This document shows, piece after piece, positions 28,801-39,626 of a DNA stretch of 64,000 nucleotides; the first letter of the stretch is position 1, and each line of letters opens with the position of its first letter. Location: positions 3,286,001-3,350,000 of the forward strand of contig NZ_CP081943.1 of NCBI RefSeq assembly GCF_020423045.1, given 5' to 3'. The notes beneath the pieces are model-generated. The model was not told where the DNA came from. It ran no database searches and worked only from the letters and a program-made list of their open reading frames with translations. Made by a program: the position numbers and the translations under genes. This DNA comes from Pseudomonas sp. MM213 (GTDB lineage: Bacteria > Pseudomonadota > Gammaproteobacteria > Pseudomonadales > Pseudomonadaceae).

Positions 28801-28888
28801 TGTAGGAGCGAAGCTTGCTCGCGAAAGCGGTGTGTCAGGTACAACGCCTTCGCGGGCAAGTCGGAACGCCGAACCGCTCGCTCCTACA
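28801..28888. repeat. REP pair, one arm with a variant insertion
   Basis: TGTAGGAGCGAAGCTTGCTCGCGAAAG ... CTTCGCGGGCAAG-TCGGAACGCCGAACCG-CTCGCTCCTACA. The right arm carries about 16 extra bases in place of the usual CC, a variant seen again at 34311 and 48601. Confidence 0.85.
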
Positions 28889-28897
28889 GAAAGCAGG

Positions 28898-29239
28898 TCA
28901 AGCTTCGGTCTTGGCAGCAGCGGCGGCTTCAACAGCCGCTTTGATGGTGCTTTGCAGCGAACCGTCTGCAGCCATCTCGGTCATGATGTCGCTACCGCCG
29001 ACCAGCTCACCACCAACCCACAGTTGCGGGAAAGTTGGCCAGTTGGCGTATTTTGGCAGGTTGGCGCGGATTTCCGGGTTCTGCAGGATGTCCACGTACG
29101 CAAACTTTTCACCACATGCCATCACGGCCTGTGCGGCTTTCGCGGAGAAGCCACACTGCGGGGCATTCGGCGAACCTTTCATGTAAAGCAGAATGGTGTT
29201 GTTGGCAATCTGCTCTTTAATCGTTTCGATGATATCCAT
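28898..29239 (-). CDS. grxD: Monothiol glutaredoxin Grx4/GrxD
   Basis: 113 residues with the CGFS active site (QCGFSAKAAQAV), WPTFPQLWVGGELVGGSDI and TVP-like region. Binds a GSH-ligated [2Fe-2S] cluster and passes it to client proteins. The C-terminal Ala-rich tail is slightly extended. It is convergent with bfr. Confidence 0.96.
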   Translation of the reverse strand: MDIIETIKEQIANNTILLYMKGSPNAPQCGFSAKAAQAVMACGEKFAYVDILQNPEIRANLPKYANWPTFPQLWVGGELVGGSDIMTEMAADGSLQSTIKAAVEAAAAAKTEA

Positions 29240-29336
29240 GAAGCACCTCGGCTGAACTTTCCGACTCGGGGGTCGGCACGGTGGCGCATTGTAACGGAAA
29301 GCCGAGCGCCATGCTCGGTCTCCCCGACAGACTCAA

Positions 29337-31442
29337 TCAAGCCGCCGCTACGGTCACCGGCACACCGTTCAATGCCGCATTCCCCGACAACTCATCGAGC
29401 TGACACTCGTCGGTCAGGTCATTGGCACTGGAACCTGGCTGGCCGCTGGCAATCGTCATCTGCACGCCAGGCCGCGCATGGCCCCAACCGTGCGGCAGGC
29501 TGACCACTCCTTTCATCATATCCTGACTGCCCAGCACTTCCACTTCGATCATGCCGACCCGGGAACTGACCCGCACCCGCTGCCCATCGCTGAGCCCGCG
29601 ACTGGCAAGGTCGTCCGGATGCATCAGCAACTGATGACGCGGCTTACCCTTCACCAGTCGGTGATAGTTGTGCATCCACGAGTTATTGCTGCGCACGTGA
29701 CGACGGCCAATCATCAGCAGTTCATCAGCCGCCGGTGCTTGCAGCGCCGCAAATCGCGAGAGGTCGGCAAGGATCTCCGCCGGTGCTGCCTGAACGCGCT
29801 GGTTGGCGGTTTTCAGGCGTGGCGCCAGATTGGATTTCAGTGCGCCAAGGTCGACGCCATGCGGTTGATCAAACAGCGTCGCCAAAGACAGCTTGTGCGG
29901 CGAGGCGTCGCCATACAGCCCCATTCGCAAGCCACGATCGATCATCTGCGCAGGGGGAATCGTCGGTTTCAGTTCCTTGCCGGTCTTCGCGGCAAAGGCC
30001 TTGGCCAGCCCGACGAAAATCTCCCAGTCGTGCAACGCGCCTTCCGGCTTGGCCAGGATCGCGCGATTGAACCGGCTGACGTTACGCACCGCAAACATGT
30101 TGAACGTGGTGTCGTAGTGATCGTTTTCCAGGGCTGAAGTGGACGGCAAGATCAGGTCGGCATAGCGCGTGGTTTCGTTGATGTACAAGTCAACACTGAC
30201 CATGAACTCCAACCCGTCAAGCGCCTGCTCCAGTTGCCGGCCATTGGGCGTCGACAACACCGGATTGCCAGCCACGGTAATCAACGCGCGAACCTGCCCT
30301 TCCCCTTCGGTCAGCATCTCTTCGGCCAGCGCCGACACTGGCAGCTCGCCGCTGTATTCCGGACGCCCGGACACGCGGCTCTGCCACAGATTGAAATGCC
30401 CGCCCGAGGTAGACGCCACCAGGTCCACCGCCGGTTCGGTGCACACCGCGCCACCGACGCGATCAAGGTTGCCGGTGACCAGGTTGATCAACTGCACCAG
30501 CCAATGGCACAACGTACCGAACGCTTGGGTTGAAACGCCCATGCGCCCGTAACAGACCGCGCTCGGCGCCGCCGCGAAGTCCCGCGCCAATTGGCGGATC
30601 TGCTCGGCCGGCACGGCACACAACGGGCTCATGGCTTCGGCGGTGAAAGCCGCGACGGCCTTGCGCACGTCATCCAGGCCGTCGACCGGCAAATGGCTGT
30701 CGCGGGTCAACCCTTCAGCAAACAACGTGTTGAGCAGCCCGAACAGCAATGCTGCGTCGCCGCCCGGACGGACGAACAGATGCTGATCGGCAATCGCAGC
30801 CGTTTCGCTGCGACGCGGATCGACCACCACCACTTTACCGCCCCGGCCCTGTATCGCTTTCAGGCGCTTTTCGACATCCGGCACGGTCATGATGCTGCCG
30901 TTGGAGGCCAGCGGATTACCACCAAGAATCAGCATGAAATCGGTGTGATCGATGTCCGGGATCGGCAACAGCAAACCGTGGCCGTACATCAAATGGCTGG
31001 TCAGGTGATGAGGCAACTGATCGACCGAGGTCGCGGAAAACCGGTTGCGGGTTTTCAGCAGGCCAAGAAAGTAATTGCTGTGGGTCATCAGCCCGTAGTT
31101 GTGCACGCTGGGGTTGCCTTGATAAACCGCCACCGAGTTCTGCCCGTGGCGCTCCTGTATCCCTGCCAGACGTTCAGCGACCAGGTTGAAGGCATCTTCC
31201 CACTCGATCGGCTGCCATTCGCTGCCAACGCGCAGCATCGGCTGACGCAGGCGGTCAGGATCGTTCTGGATGTCTTGCAGGGCAACGGCCTTGGGGCAGA
31301 TGTGCCCGCGGCTGAACGTATCGAGGGCATCGCCCTTGATCGAGGTGATCTGCACATCGCCATCGAGCTCGGTGGTCTCGATGGTCAGGCCGCAGATGGC
31401 TTCACACAGGTGGCAGGCACGGTGATGGAGAGTCTTGGTCAT
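29337..31442 (-). CDS. Molybdopterin oxidoreductase of the formate dehydrogenase/DMSO reductase family
   Basis: 701 residues. [4Fe-4S] motif C10-x2-C13-x3-C17 and C49 followed by P-K; MopB domain (LGGNPLASNG, VVVDPRRSETA, GRMGVSTQAFG, AGNPVLS) and a C-terminal molydopterin dinucleotide-binding domain (LLMHPDDLASRGLSDGQRVR). There is no twin-arginine signal, so it is cytoplasmic. The Mo ligand cannot be assigned safely; the region that often has Cys/Sec reads SVDQLPHH. Stands alone without an electron-transfer subunit; substrate unknown. Present at this place in P. aeruginosa too (PA3534 vicinity, from memory). Confidence 0.88.
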   Translation of the reverse strand: MTKTLHHRACHLCEAICGLTIETTELDGDVQITSIKGDALDTFSRGHICPKAVALQDIQNDPDRLRQPMLRVGSEWQPIEWEDAFNLVAERLAGIQERHGQNSVAVYQGNPSVHNYGLMTHSNYFLGLLKTRNRFSATSVDQLPHHLTSHLMYGHGLLLPIPDIDHTDFMLILGGNPLASNGSIMTVPDVEKRLKAIQGRGGKVVVVDPRRSETAAIADQHLFVRPGGDAALLFGLLNTLFAEGLTRDSHLPVDGLDDVRKAVAAFTAEAMSPLCAVPAEQIRQLARDFAAAPSAVCYGRMGVSTQAFGTLCHWLVQLINLVTGNLDRVGGAVCTEPAVDLVASTSGGHFNLWQSRVSGRPEYSGELPVSALAEEMLTEGEGQVRALITVAGNPVLSTPNGRQLEQALDGLEFMVSVDLYINETTRYADLILPSTSALENDHYDTTFNMFAVRNVSRFNRAILAKPEGALHDWEIFVGLAKAFAAKTGKELKPTIPPAQMIDRGLRMGLYGDASPHKLSLATLFDQPHGVDLGALKSNLAPRLKTANQRVQAAPAEILADLSRFAALQAPAADELLMIGRRHVRSNNSWMHNYHRLVKGKPRHQLLMHPDDLASRGLSDGQRVRVSSRVGMIEVEVLGSQDMMKGVVSLPHGWGHARPGVQMTIASGQPGSSANDLTDECQLDELSGNAALNGVPVTVAAA

Positions 31443-31576
31443 GGCCAGTCTCTGTCTTGTTCTGGGCGGGCAATAACGGCCGCGGGAACAAAACTATGGC
31501 GCGTGCCCCGCCACTGCGCCAGCGACGTTCGTCTTGTGAATCGGCGACCATCAGGCCAGCCGATGACCGCTCGGGA

Positions 31577-31867
31577 TCAGTTCGACGGCAACCTCGGCGG
31601 CGCCTGCAACTGAATCTCCTGGATGGTTTCAATCTGTTCGTGGGCGACATGCACGCCGGTGAGCTCGCCGATCAGCCGCCAGTGCTCGTCGAGCCCTGTG
31701 CTGATGGTGGCCATGCGGTCGATCATCCGCCGGCCAGCGGCCCTGGTCACCTCGTCGTTACTTCGCAAAAGCTCAAAGGACATTGAGGTCATGGAAGCGG
31801 TGAGATGCGTCAGTGAGCGGGCCGTGAGACCTAGTAATTCCATCAATTGCTGTTCTTTCGATTCCAT
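31577..31867 (-). CDS. Small conserved hypothetical protein
   Basis: 96 residues from the ATG at 31867, preceded by AGGAAG; an in-frame start 16 codons earlier is less likely. Predicted all-helical (ELLGLTARSLTHLTASMTSM, AAGRRMIDRMATISTGLDEH), soluble, with no recognised motif. It occupies the slot of a conserved small hypothetical gene upstream of argF in pseudomonads. Confidence 0.7.
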   Translation of the reverse strand: MESKEQQLMELLGLTARSLTHLTASMTSMSFELLRSNDEVTRAAGRRMIDRMATISTGLDEHWRLIGELTGVHVAHEQIETIQEIQLQAPPRLPSN

Positions 31868-31929
31868 TCCGAAGGCTTCCTGCGTCGCTCGTGACTTAGT
31901 TATAACCCAGCACATTGCATTAGCAAGTG

Positions 31930-32271
31930 TTACAAACGAGGCACATTGCCATCAGCGGACTGGAATGCCGGGTCAGAAACCGACCATCAGCGCACCATGC
32001 CCGCCCTGTTTGATTGCAAAGCCCCGCAGCCGCAGTGTACAAATGAGCAGCTGCTGTCAGGAAACAGGCTTCAAAAGCGCTACTGCGGTCACCCCATAGC
32101 CCCTCTGAAATCCCCTAAAAACCGTAGCCCTATTGGTAAGACGCGACATTTAATTATAAGATCGCGCCTTCCCCTATTTCGTCGCCCTGTGCGGCTTACG
32201 CCGCAGGTCTCGCCCGTTTTCCAGTTAAACAAGGCTTTGAGCATCTGCGGTTTGTAGCAAAAAGGTAGTCA
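31930..32271. other. argF upstream region
   Basis: About 340 bp without a credible gene between the small hypothetical gene and argF. It must hold the argF promoter. A stretch GTCGCCCTGTGCGGCTTA near 32180 could be part of an ArgR site, but I would not call it. Confidence 0.35.
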
Positions 32272-33195
32272 ATGATGAGCGCAAGGCACTTTCTCTCCCT
32301 GATGGATTGCACGCCCGAAGAGCTGGTCAGCGTGATCCGTCGAGGCGTTGAGCTCAAAGACCTGCGTAACCGCGGCGTACTGTTCGAGCCTCTGAAAAAC
32401 CGCGTGCTCGGGATGATTTTCGAGAAGTCCTCGACCCGTACCCGGATCTCGTTCGAGGCCGGCATGATCCAGCTCGGTGGCCAGGCAATCTTCCTGTCGC
32501 CGCGCGACACGCAACTGGGCCGTGGCGAACCGATCGGCGACGCCGCCATTGTCATGTCGAGCATGCTCGATGCGGTGATGATCCGTACGTTTTCCCACAG
32601 CACCCTGACCGAATTCGCCGCCAATTCGCGCGTCCCGCTGATCAACGGCCTGTCCGATGACCTGCACCCGTGCCAGTTGCTGGCCGACATGCAAACCTTC
32701 CTCGAACATCGCGGCTCGATCCAGGGCAAGACCGTTGCCTGGATCGGCGACGGCAACAACATGTGCAACAGCTATATAGAAGCGGCGATCCAGTTCGACT
32801 TCCAGTTGCGCATTGCGTGCCCTGAAGGCTATGAACCCAATCCTGAGTTCGTGGCCAGCGCCGGTGACCGGGTGACCATCGTCCGGGATCCAAAGGACGC
32901 CGTGCGCGGCGCTCATCTGGTGAGCACCGACGTCTGGACCTCCATGGGCCAGGAAGAGGAAACCGCCAAGCGCCTGAAGCTGTTCGCGCCGTTCCAGGTC
33001 ACCCGTGCCCTGCTCGACCTGGCCGCCGATGACGTGCTGTTCATGCATTGCCTGCCCGCCCACCGTGGCGAGGAAATCAGCCTCGACCTGCTCGATGACC
33101 CGCGCTCAGTCGCCTGGGATCAAGCGGAAAACCGTCTTCACGCACAAAAGGCCCTGCTCGAGTTTCTCGTTCCGCCTTCGTACCACCACGCATGA
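32272..33195 (+). CDS. argF: Ornithine carbamoyltransferase, anabolic
   Basis: 307 residues (306 if the second of two adjacent ATGs is used). Carbamoyl-phosphate loop [13 protein letters not shown] near residue 46, [18 protein letters not shown] ornithine motif (DDLHPCQ), and [11 protein letters not shown] near the end. Makes citrulline for arginine synthesis. Overlaps the next ABC ATPase gene by four bases. Confidence 0.97.
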   Translation: MMSARHFLSLMDCTPEELVSVIRRGVELKDLRNRGVLFEPLKNRVLGMIFEKSSTRTRISFEAGMIQLGGQAIFLSPRDTQLGRGEPIGDAAIVMSSMLDAVMIRTFSHSTLTEFAANSRVPLINGLSDDLHPCQLLADMQTFLEHRGSIQGKTVAWIGDGNNMCNSYIEAAIQFDFQLRIACPEGYEPNPEFVASAGDRVTIVRDPKDAVRGAHLVSTDVWTSMGQEEETAKRLKLFAPFQVTRALLDLAADDVLFMHCLPAHRGEEISLDLLDDPRSVAWDQAENRLHAQKALLEFLVPPSYHHA

Positions 33196-34301
33196 GCCAG
33201 CCATTACTGCTTAACCTGCGCAACCTCGCTTGCGGCTATCAAGACCAGCGCGTCGTGCAGAACCTCAACCTGCATTTGAATGCCGGTGATATCGGTTGCC
33301 TGCTCGGTTCTTCGGGTTGCGGCAAAACCACGACGCTGCGGGCGATTGCCGGTTTTGAACCGGTGCACGAAGGTGAAATCACCCTGGCGGGCGAGACGAT
33401 CTCCAGCGCCGGCTTCACACTCGCACCGGAGAAACGCCGGATCGGCATGGTGTTCCAGGATTACGCGCTGTTTCCGCATTTGAGCGTGGCGGAAAACATC
33501 GCGTTCGGGATTCGCAAGCATCCGCAAAAGGATCGTGTGACCGAAGAACTGCTGGAACTGGTCAACCTGAAAAACCTCGGCAAACGCTTTCCGCACGAGC
33601 TTTCCGGCGGTCAGCAACAGCGTGTTGCCCTGGCTCGCGCCCTGGCGCCGGAACCACAACTGCTGCTGCTCGACGAACCGTTTTCCAACCTCGACGGCGA
33701 ACTGCGGCGCAAGCTCAGCCACGAAGTGCGCGACATCCTCAAGGCCCGTGGCACCAGCGCGATTCTGGTGACCCACGACCAGGAAGAAGCCTTCGCGGTA
33801 AGCGATCATGTCGGGGTTTTCAAGGAAGGTCGCCTGGAACAGTGGGACACGCCCTACAACCTGTATCACGAACCGCTGACGCCATATGTAGCCAGTTTCA
33901 TCGGTCAGGGATACTTCATTCGTGGTCAGCTGAGCAGCCCGGAATCGGTGCAGACCGAGCTGGGTGAATTGCGCGGCAATCGGGCCTACACCTGGCCGAT
34001 TGGTGGTGCCGTGGACGTATTGTTGCGCCCGGACGATATCGTTTATGCGCCGGACAGTGGCTTGAAGGCGCGGATTGTCGGCAAGTCGTTCCAGGGTGCG
34101 TCGACGTTGTATCGGTTGCAGATGCCCACCGGCGCGCAGCTGGAATCGATTTTCCCGAGCCATGCCGATCATCTGGTCGGTGCAGAAGTTGGCATCCGGG
34201 TTGCCGCTGAACACCTGGTGTTGTTCCAGGCGTCCGGCAGCATCGCCGCGCAGATTCCTACGGTCGAATCCGGCGTTCGGCGTTACAGCACTGCCAGCTG
34301 A
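33192..34301 (+). CDS. ABC transporter ATP-binding protein (FbpC/PotA-like), orphan
   Basis: 369 residues. Walker [11 protein letters not shown] near 39, Q-loop [10 protein letters not shown], signature LSGGQQQR, Walker [13 protein letters not shown], switch His in VTHDQEEA, then a C-terminal TOBE domain (about 285-350). The family resemblance is to iron(III)/spermidine-type importers. No permease or binding protein is adjacent; it is coupled to argF by ATGA overlap, so its partner proteins must be encoded elsewhere. Confidence 0.88.
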   Translation: MSQPLLLNLRNLACGYQDQRVVQNLNLHLNAGDIGCLLGSSGCGKTTTLRAIAGFEPVHEGEITLAGETISSAGFTLAPEKRRIGMVFQDYALFPHLSVAENIAFGIRKHPQKDRVTEELLELVNLKNLGKRFPHELSGGQQQRVALARALAPEPQLLLLDEPFSNLDGELRRKLSHEVRDILKARGTSAILVTHDQEEAFAVSDHVGVFKEGRLEQWDTPYNLYHEPLTPYVASFIGQGYFIRGQLSSPESVQTELGELRGNRAYTWPIGGAVDVLLRPDDIVYAPDSGLKARIVGKSFQGASTLYRLQMPTGAQLESIFPSHADHLVGAEVGIRVAAEHLVLFQASGSIAAQIPTVESGVRRYSTAS

Positions 34302-34310
34302 TACCTGAAT

Positions 34311-34419
34311 CTGTAGGAGCGAGCGGTGCGGCGATCCGACTTGCCCGCGAAGGCGTAGTGTCAGTCGATATTTGCATTGCCTGACACTACGCCTTCGCGG
34401 GCAAGCCTCGCTCCTACGG
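34311..34419. repeat. REP pair, left arm with variant insertion
   Basis: CTGTAGGAGCGAG-CGGTGCGGCGATCCGA-CTTGCCCGCGAAGGCG ... CGCCTTCGCGGGCAAGCCTCGCTCCTACG. The spacer itself contains TAGTGTCAG/CTGACACTA, extending the stem. Confidence 0.85.
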
Positions 34420-34427
34420 AATTGGGG

Positions 34428-35210
34428 TTAACCGAGGATCAGCATTCCGCTCGCAACCAGCGTCGCATTCCCGCCGATCTTCACCCGATCGCCTTCCAGC
34501 CGACAGAACAACTCCCCGCCTCGCTTCGAACACTGATACGCCGTCAGGCTCGACTTGCCCAAACGCTTCGACCAATACGGGATCAAACTGCAATGGGTCG
34601 AACCGGTCACCGGATCCTCATTGATACCGATCGCCGGCGCGAAGTACCGCGACACAAAATCATGCTTGCTGCCCTTGGCGGTGACGATGGCACCCGGCCA
34701 CGGCAGTTTGGCCAACGCGACCATATCGGGCTGACAGTCGAGCACGGCCTGCTCCGACTCCAGCACCACGAATAACTCATTCGAACCCAACACATCGACC
34801 ACGTCGACGCCCAAGGCGCGTTCGACATCCAGGGTCACGCCGACTGCAGACGGCACGATTGCCGGGAAATCCAGCCACAAGCGGCCGCCCTCACGACTCA
34901 CGCTCAGCGGGCCGGACTTACAAATGAAGTCCAGGCGTTCGACCGGTTCTTTATAGATCTCGAACAAGACATAAGCGCTGGCCAGGGTGGCATGCCCACA
35001 CAAAGGCACCTCGGTGGTCGGAGTGAACCAGCGGATGTGCCAACCCTGCCCTTCACGCACCATAAAGGCCGTTTCGGCGAGGTTATGTTCAGCGGCGATT
35101 TTCTGCATCAACTCATCGGCGAGCCAGACATCAAGCCGATAGACCATCGCCGGGTTACCGCTGAACGGTCGCTCACTGAACGCGTCGACCTGATGGAACT
35201 CAAGCTGCAT
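34428..35210 (-). CDS. PhzF-family isomerase-like protein
   Basis: 260 residues. Diaminopimelate-epimerase fold; catalytic Glu in HNLAETAFMV, LCGHATLASAYVLF, and in the second half DPVTGSTHCSLIPYW. Named after phenazine-synthesis PhzF, but no phz genes are nearby; members outside phz clusters are of unknown substrate. It is followed 15 bp upstream by ybaK in the same direction. Confidence 0.88.
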   Translation of the reverse strand: MQLEFHQVDAFSERPFSGNPAMVYRLDVWLADELMQKIAAEHNLAETAFMVREGQGWHIRWFTPTTEVPLCGHATLASAYVLFEIYKEPVERLDFICKSGPLSVSREGGRLWLDFPAIVPSAVGVTLDVERALGVDVVDVLGSNELFVVLESEQAVLDCQPDMVALAKLPWPGAIVTAKGSKHDFVSRYFAPAIGINEDPVTGSTHCSLIPYWSKRLGKSSLTAYQCSKRGGELFCRLEGDRVKIGGNATLVASGMLILG

Positions 35211-35225
35211 AACCGTCTCCCTGAT

Positions 35226-35696
35226 TCAGGCGCGGCCGATATCGGCGAACTTGGCCTGGGTATGTTCGGCCAGTACTGCGGGGGCCAGTTCCACTTCCAG
35301 GCCACGTCGACCGGCACTGACAAAAATGCTGGCAAAGGGCTGGGCCGAATTATCGATAAACGTGCGCAGGCGCTTTTTCTGTCCCAGCGGGCTGATGCCG
35401 CCCAACAGATAACCCGTCGAGCGTTGCGCGGCGGCAGGGTCGGCCATTTCGACTTTTTTCACCCCGGCGGCATGCGCCAGGCCCTTCAAGTCCAGACTTC
35501 CGACGACCGGCACCACCGCCACCAGCAATTCCCCTTTTTCACTGGCCGCCAGTAACGTCTTGAACACTTGCGCCGGGTCCAGCCCCAGTTTCTCCGCGGC
35601 CTCCAAGCCATAGGACGCCGCCTTCGGATCATGTTCGTAACTGTGCACGCGATGTTCGGCACGAACTTTTTTCAACAAATCCAATGCGGGGGTCAT
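35226..35696 (-). CDS. ybaK: YbaK/EbsC-family Cys-tRNA(Pro) deacylase
   Basis: 156 residues. Family features [24 protein letters not shown], and [17 protein letters not shown]. Hydrolyses Cys misattached to tRNA-Pro. It is transcribed just before the PhzF-like gene. Confidence 0.92.
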   Translation of the reverse strand: MTPALDLLKKVRAEHRVHSYEHDPKAASYGLEAAEKLGLDPAQVFKTLLAASEKGELLVAVVPVVGSLDLKGLAHAAGVKKVEMADPAAAQRSTGYLLGGISPLGQKKRLRTFIDNSAQPFASIFVSAGRRGLEVELAPAVLAEHTQAKFADIGRA

Positions 35697-36065
35697 GACA
35701 GCTCCAGACTGGGCGGCAGAGAAAAAATACTGCGCTGGATTCTAGGACATTGCTCCATAAAAGGCTCTATCACGGCAGCGTTTCCAGCGCTTGGCGCGTT
35801 TTTTTACCGCTCGTCAGAGTTCGTCCGGTCCGCCAAACAAAACGATCATTCATGTGACTAATAGTTGCATTGTGACCGACAGTTCACTTTCGACCTTTGA
35901 CAGCAGTGTTTCTTGTCTATATTTTTTCGAATCTGAATACAGTACAACGTGACAACGCAGTACCCAGCAGTAAGCCAGGAACAGGATGGGGATCCTGCCC
36001 TGGTGAAAATCGCGCTTTGGCCATGACGAAAAAAGCGCCAGACAACAAAAACAAAGAGGTTTTCA
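35697..36065. promoter_or_regulatory. glpF upstream region with A-rich leader
   Basis: 370 bp without a gene between divergent ybaK and glpF. Just before glpF's AGAGG the leader reads AACAAAAACAA (36044-36054), which matches the AAnAAnAA motif bound by Hfq/Crc and suggests catabolite repression of glycerol uptake. I see no clear GlpR palindrome here. Confidence 0.45.
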
Positions 36066-36917
36066 ATGACAACTGCTTTACAACAACCGTCGCTTTCGAG
36101 CCAATGCATGGCCGAGTTTCTGGGCACTGCACTGCTGATCTTTTTTGGTACCGGTTGCGTTGCCGCGCTCAAGGTCGCGGGCGCCAGCTTTGGCTTGTGG
36201 GAAATCAGCATCATCTGGGGCGTCGGCGTCAGCATGGCGATCTACCTGACCGCTGGGGTTTCGGGTGCTCATCTCAATCCTGCCGTAAGCATCGCGCTGA
36301 GCATTTTCGCCGACTTCGAAAAACGCAAACTGCCGTTCTATATTCTTGCCCAGGTGGCCGGCGCCTTCTGCGGCGCGTTGTTGGTTTACACGCTGTACAG
36401 CAATCTATTCTTCGATTACGAACAAACTCACCATATGGTTCGTGGCACTCAAGCCAGCCTTGAACTGGCGTCGGTGTTCTCCACGTTCCCCAACCCGGTC
36501 TTGTCCACGGCCCAGGCCTTCCTGGTTGAAGTGATCATCACCGCCGTCCTGATGGGCGTGATCATGTCCCTGACCGATGACAACAACGGTCTGCCAAACG
36601 GGCCGATGGCGCCGCTGCTGATCGGCCTGCTGATCGCGGTGATCGGTAGTTCGATGGGCCCGCTGACCGGTTTTGCGATGAACCCGGCGCGTGACTTCGG
36701 TCCCAAACTGATGACTTTCTTCGCTGGCTGGGGTGAAATTTCCTTCACTGGTGGCCGCGATATCCCGTATTTCCTGATCCCGATTTTTGCACCGATTGTC
36801 GGTGCCTGCCTCGGTGCTGCAGCGTATCGCGGGCTGATTGCCCGTCATCTGCCCAGCGCCGAACCTGCTACAAAGGACGCAACACCGGCCATTGACGGCA
36901 AACCAAGAACTTCTTGA
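36066..36917 (+). CDS. glpF: Glycerol uptake facilitator (aquaglyceroporin)
   Basis: 283 residues, six helices and two half-helices with NPA boxes SGAHLNPAVSIAL (about 68) and FAMNPARDFGPK (about 203). The Asp after the second NPA box (NPARD) is the aquaglyceroporin signature. Passive glycerol entry; first gene of glpFK. Confidence 0.96.
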   Translation: MTTALQQPSLSSQCMAEFLGTALLIFFGTGCVAALKVAGASFGLWEISIIWGVGVSMAIYLTAGVSGAHLNPAVSIALSIFADFEKRKLPFYILAQVAGAFCGALLVYTLYSNLFFDYEQTHHMVRGTQASLELASVFSTFPNPVLSTAQAFLVEVIITAVLMGVIMSLTDDNNGLPNGPMAPLLIGLLIAVIGSSMGPLTGFAMNPARDFGPKLMTFFAGWGEISFTGGRDIPYFLIPIFAPIVGACLGAAAYRGLIARHLPSAEPATKDATPAIDGKPRTS

Positions 36918-36959
36918 TACCGTAGGCGCGTGATCCTGCCCATTTGGTCCCGCGCCTGA

Positions 36960-38498
<1,539 letters not shown>

Positions 38499-38593
38499 GC
38501 CAACGTAAGTACTCGTATCTGTATGTAACTGGTAGGGAGCAGATTCCTGCGGCATCATGGGCAAATTTTGCACGGCAGCCCAAAGGAAGCCCC

Positions 38594-39349
38594 ATGAATC
38601 TGCCTCCCCGTCAGCAGCAAATCCTCGAACTGGTCCGCGAACGCGGCTATGTCAGCATCGAGGAAATGGCCACGCTGTTCGTCGTTACACCGCAGACCAT
38701 CCGCCGCGACATCAATCAGCTCGCGGAATCCAATTTATTGCGTCGCTACCACGGTGGCGCAGCCTACGATTCCAGTGTCGAAAACACCGCCTACGCCATG
38801 CGTGCCGATCAGATGCGCGATGAAAAGCAGCGTATCGGCGAAGCCATTGCCGCACAGATCCCCGATCACGCCTCGCTGTTCATCAACATCGGCACCACGA
38901 CCGAATCGATTGCCCGGGCGCTGCTCAACCACAACCACCTGAAGATCATCACCAACAACCTGCATGTGGCTTCGATGCTCAGCGCCAAGGACGACTTCGA
39001 CGTTCTGCTGACCGGTGGCAATGTGCGGCGCGACGGTGGCGTGGTCGGTCAGGCGAGTGTCGACTTCATCAACCAGTTCAAGGTCGACTTCGCCCTCGTC
39101 GGTATCAGCGGTATTGATGAAGACGGCAGCCTGCTGGACTTCGATTATCAGGAAGTGCGGGTGTCGCAGGCGATCATCGCCAATGCGCGGCAGGTGATTC
39201 TGGCGGCGGACTCCAGCAAATTCGGGCGCAATGCCATGATTCGCCTGGGGCCGATCAGCTTGATCGATTGCCTGGTGACGGATCAGCAGCCAGTGCCGGC
39301 GCTGGCGCAGTTGTTGAGTCAGCACAAGATTCGGTTGGAGGTTGTTTAA
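38594..39349 (+). CDS. glpR: DeoR-family glycerol-3-phosphate repressor
   Basis: 251 residues. N-terminal winged HTH with the DeoR signature ([20 protein letters not shown]...RRDINQL) and a sugar-phosphate sensing domain with [21 protein letters not shown]. Represses glp genes until glycerol-3-phosphate binds. A GlpR-like palindrome stands before glpD. Confidence 0.95.
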   Translation: MNLPPRQQQILELVRERGYVSIEEMATLFVVTPQTIRRDINQLAESNLLRRYHGGAAYDSSVENTAYAMRADQMRDEKQRIGEAIAAQIPDHASLFINIGTTTESIARALLNHNHLKIITNNLHVASMLSAKDDFDVLLTGGNVRRDGGVVGQASVDFINQFKVDFALVGISGIDEDGSLLDFDYQEVRVSQAIIANARQVILAADSSKFGRNAMIRLGPISLIDCLVTDQQPVPALAQLLSQHKIRLEVV

Positions 39350-39375
39350 CCCCTCTGACTGCTAAACAACCTCCT

Positions 39376-39441
39376 TGTAGGAGCCGGCTTGCTGGCGATG
39401 GCGTCTTCAAGGCCGCCATCGCCAGCAAGCCGGCTCCTACA
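39376..39441. repeat. REP pair
   Basis: TGTAGGAGCCGGCTTGC-TGGCGATGGCG ... CGCCATCGCCA-GCAAGCCGGCTCCTACA; almost perfect inverted repeat between glpR and glpD. Confidence 0.92.
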
Positions 39442-39572
39442 AAATGCGTGCCCCCGCAATCCCCCCTCGGCTACTAATGTTCGTAAATTTTCCTTTAACG
39501 GCCCTTCGATCAGTATTTTCAATCGAAGTTAACTGGCTGTGGGCGGCTTTATGGGCTACCATTTTCGCAAAT

Positions 39573-39586
39573 GAACATTAATGTTC
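39573..39586. promoter_or_regulatory. GlpR operator upstream of glpD
   Basis: Perfect palindrome GAACATTAATGTTC, with flanking A/T extending it to ATGAACATTAATGTTCGA, close to the E. coli GlpR half-site ATGTTCG. A second half-site AATGTTCG lies at 39476-39483. glpD starts 40 bp downstream. Confidence 0.7.
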
Positions 39587-39626
39587 GAAATCCAATATCG
39601 ACAATCAAAAAAACCGAGGCCAGCCG

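Noticed and set aside
28801..28888. Repeated TGTAGGAGC elements considered as CRISPR-like
   Set aside because: They are inverted pairs scattered between genes, not direct repeats with regular unique spacers, and there are no cas genes.
34428..35210. Phenazine biosynthesis from the PhzF-like gene
   Set aside because: No other phz gene is present; PhzF-family proteins are common outside phenazine clusters.
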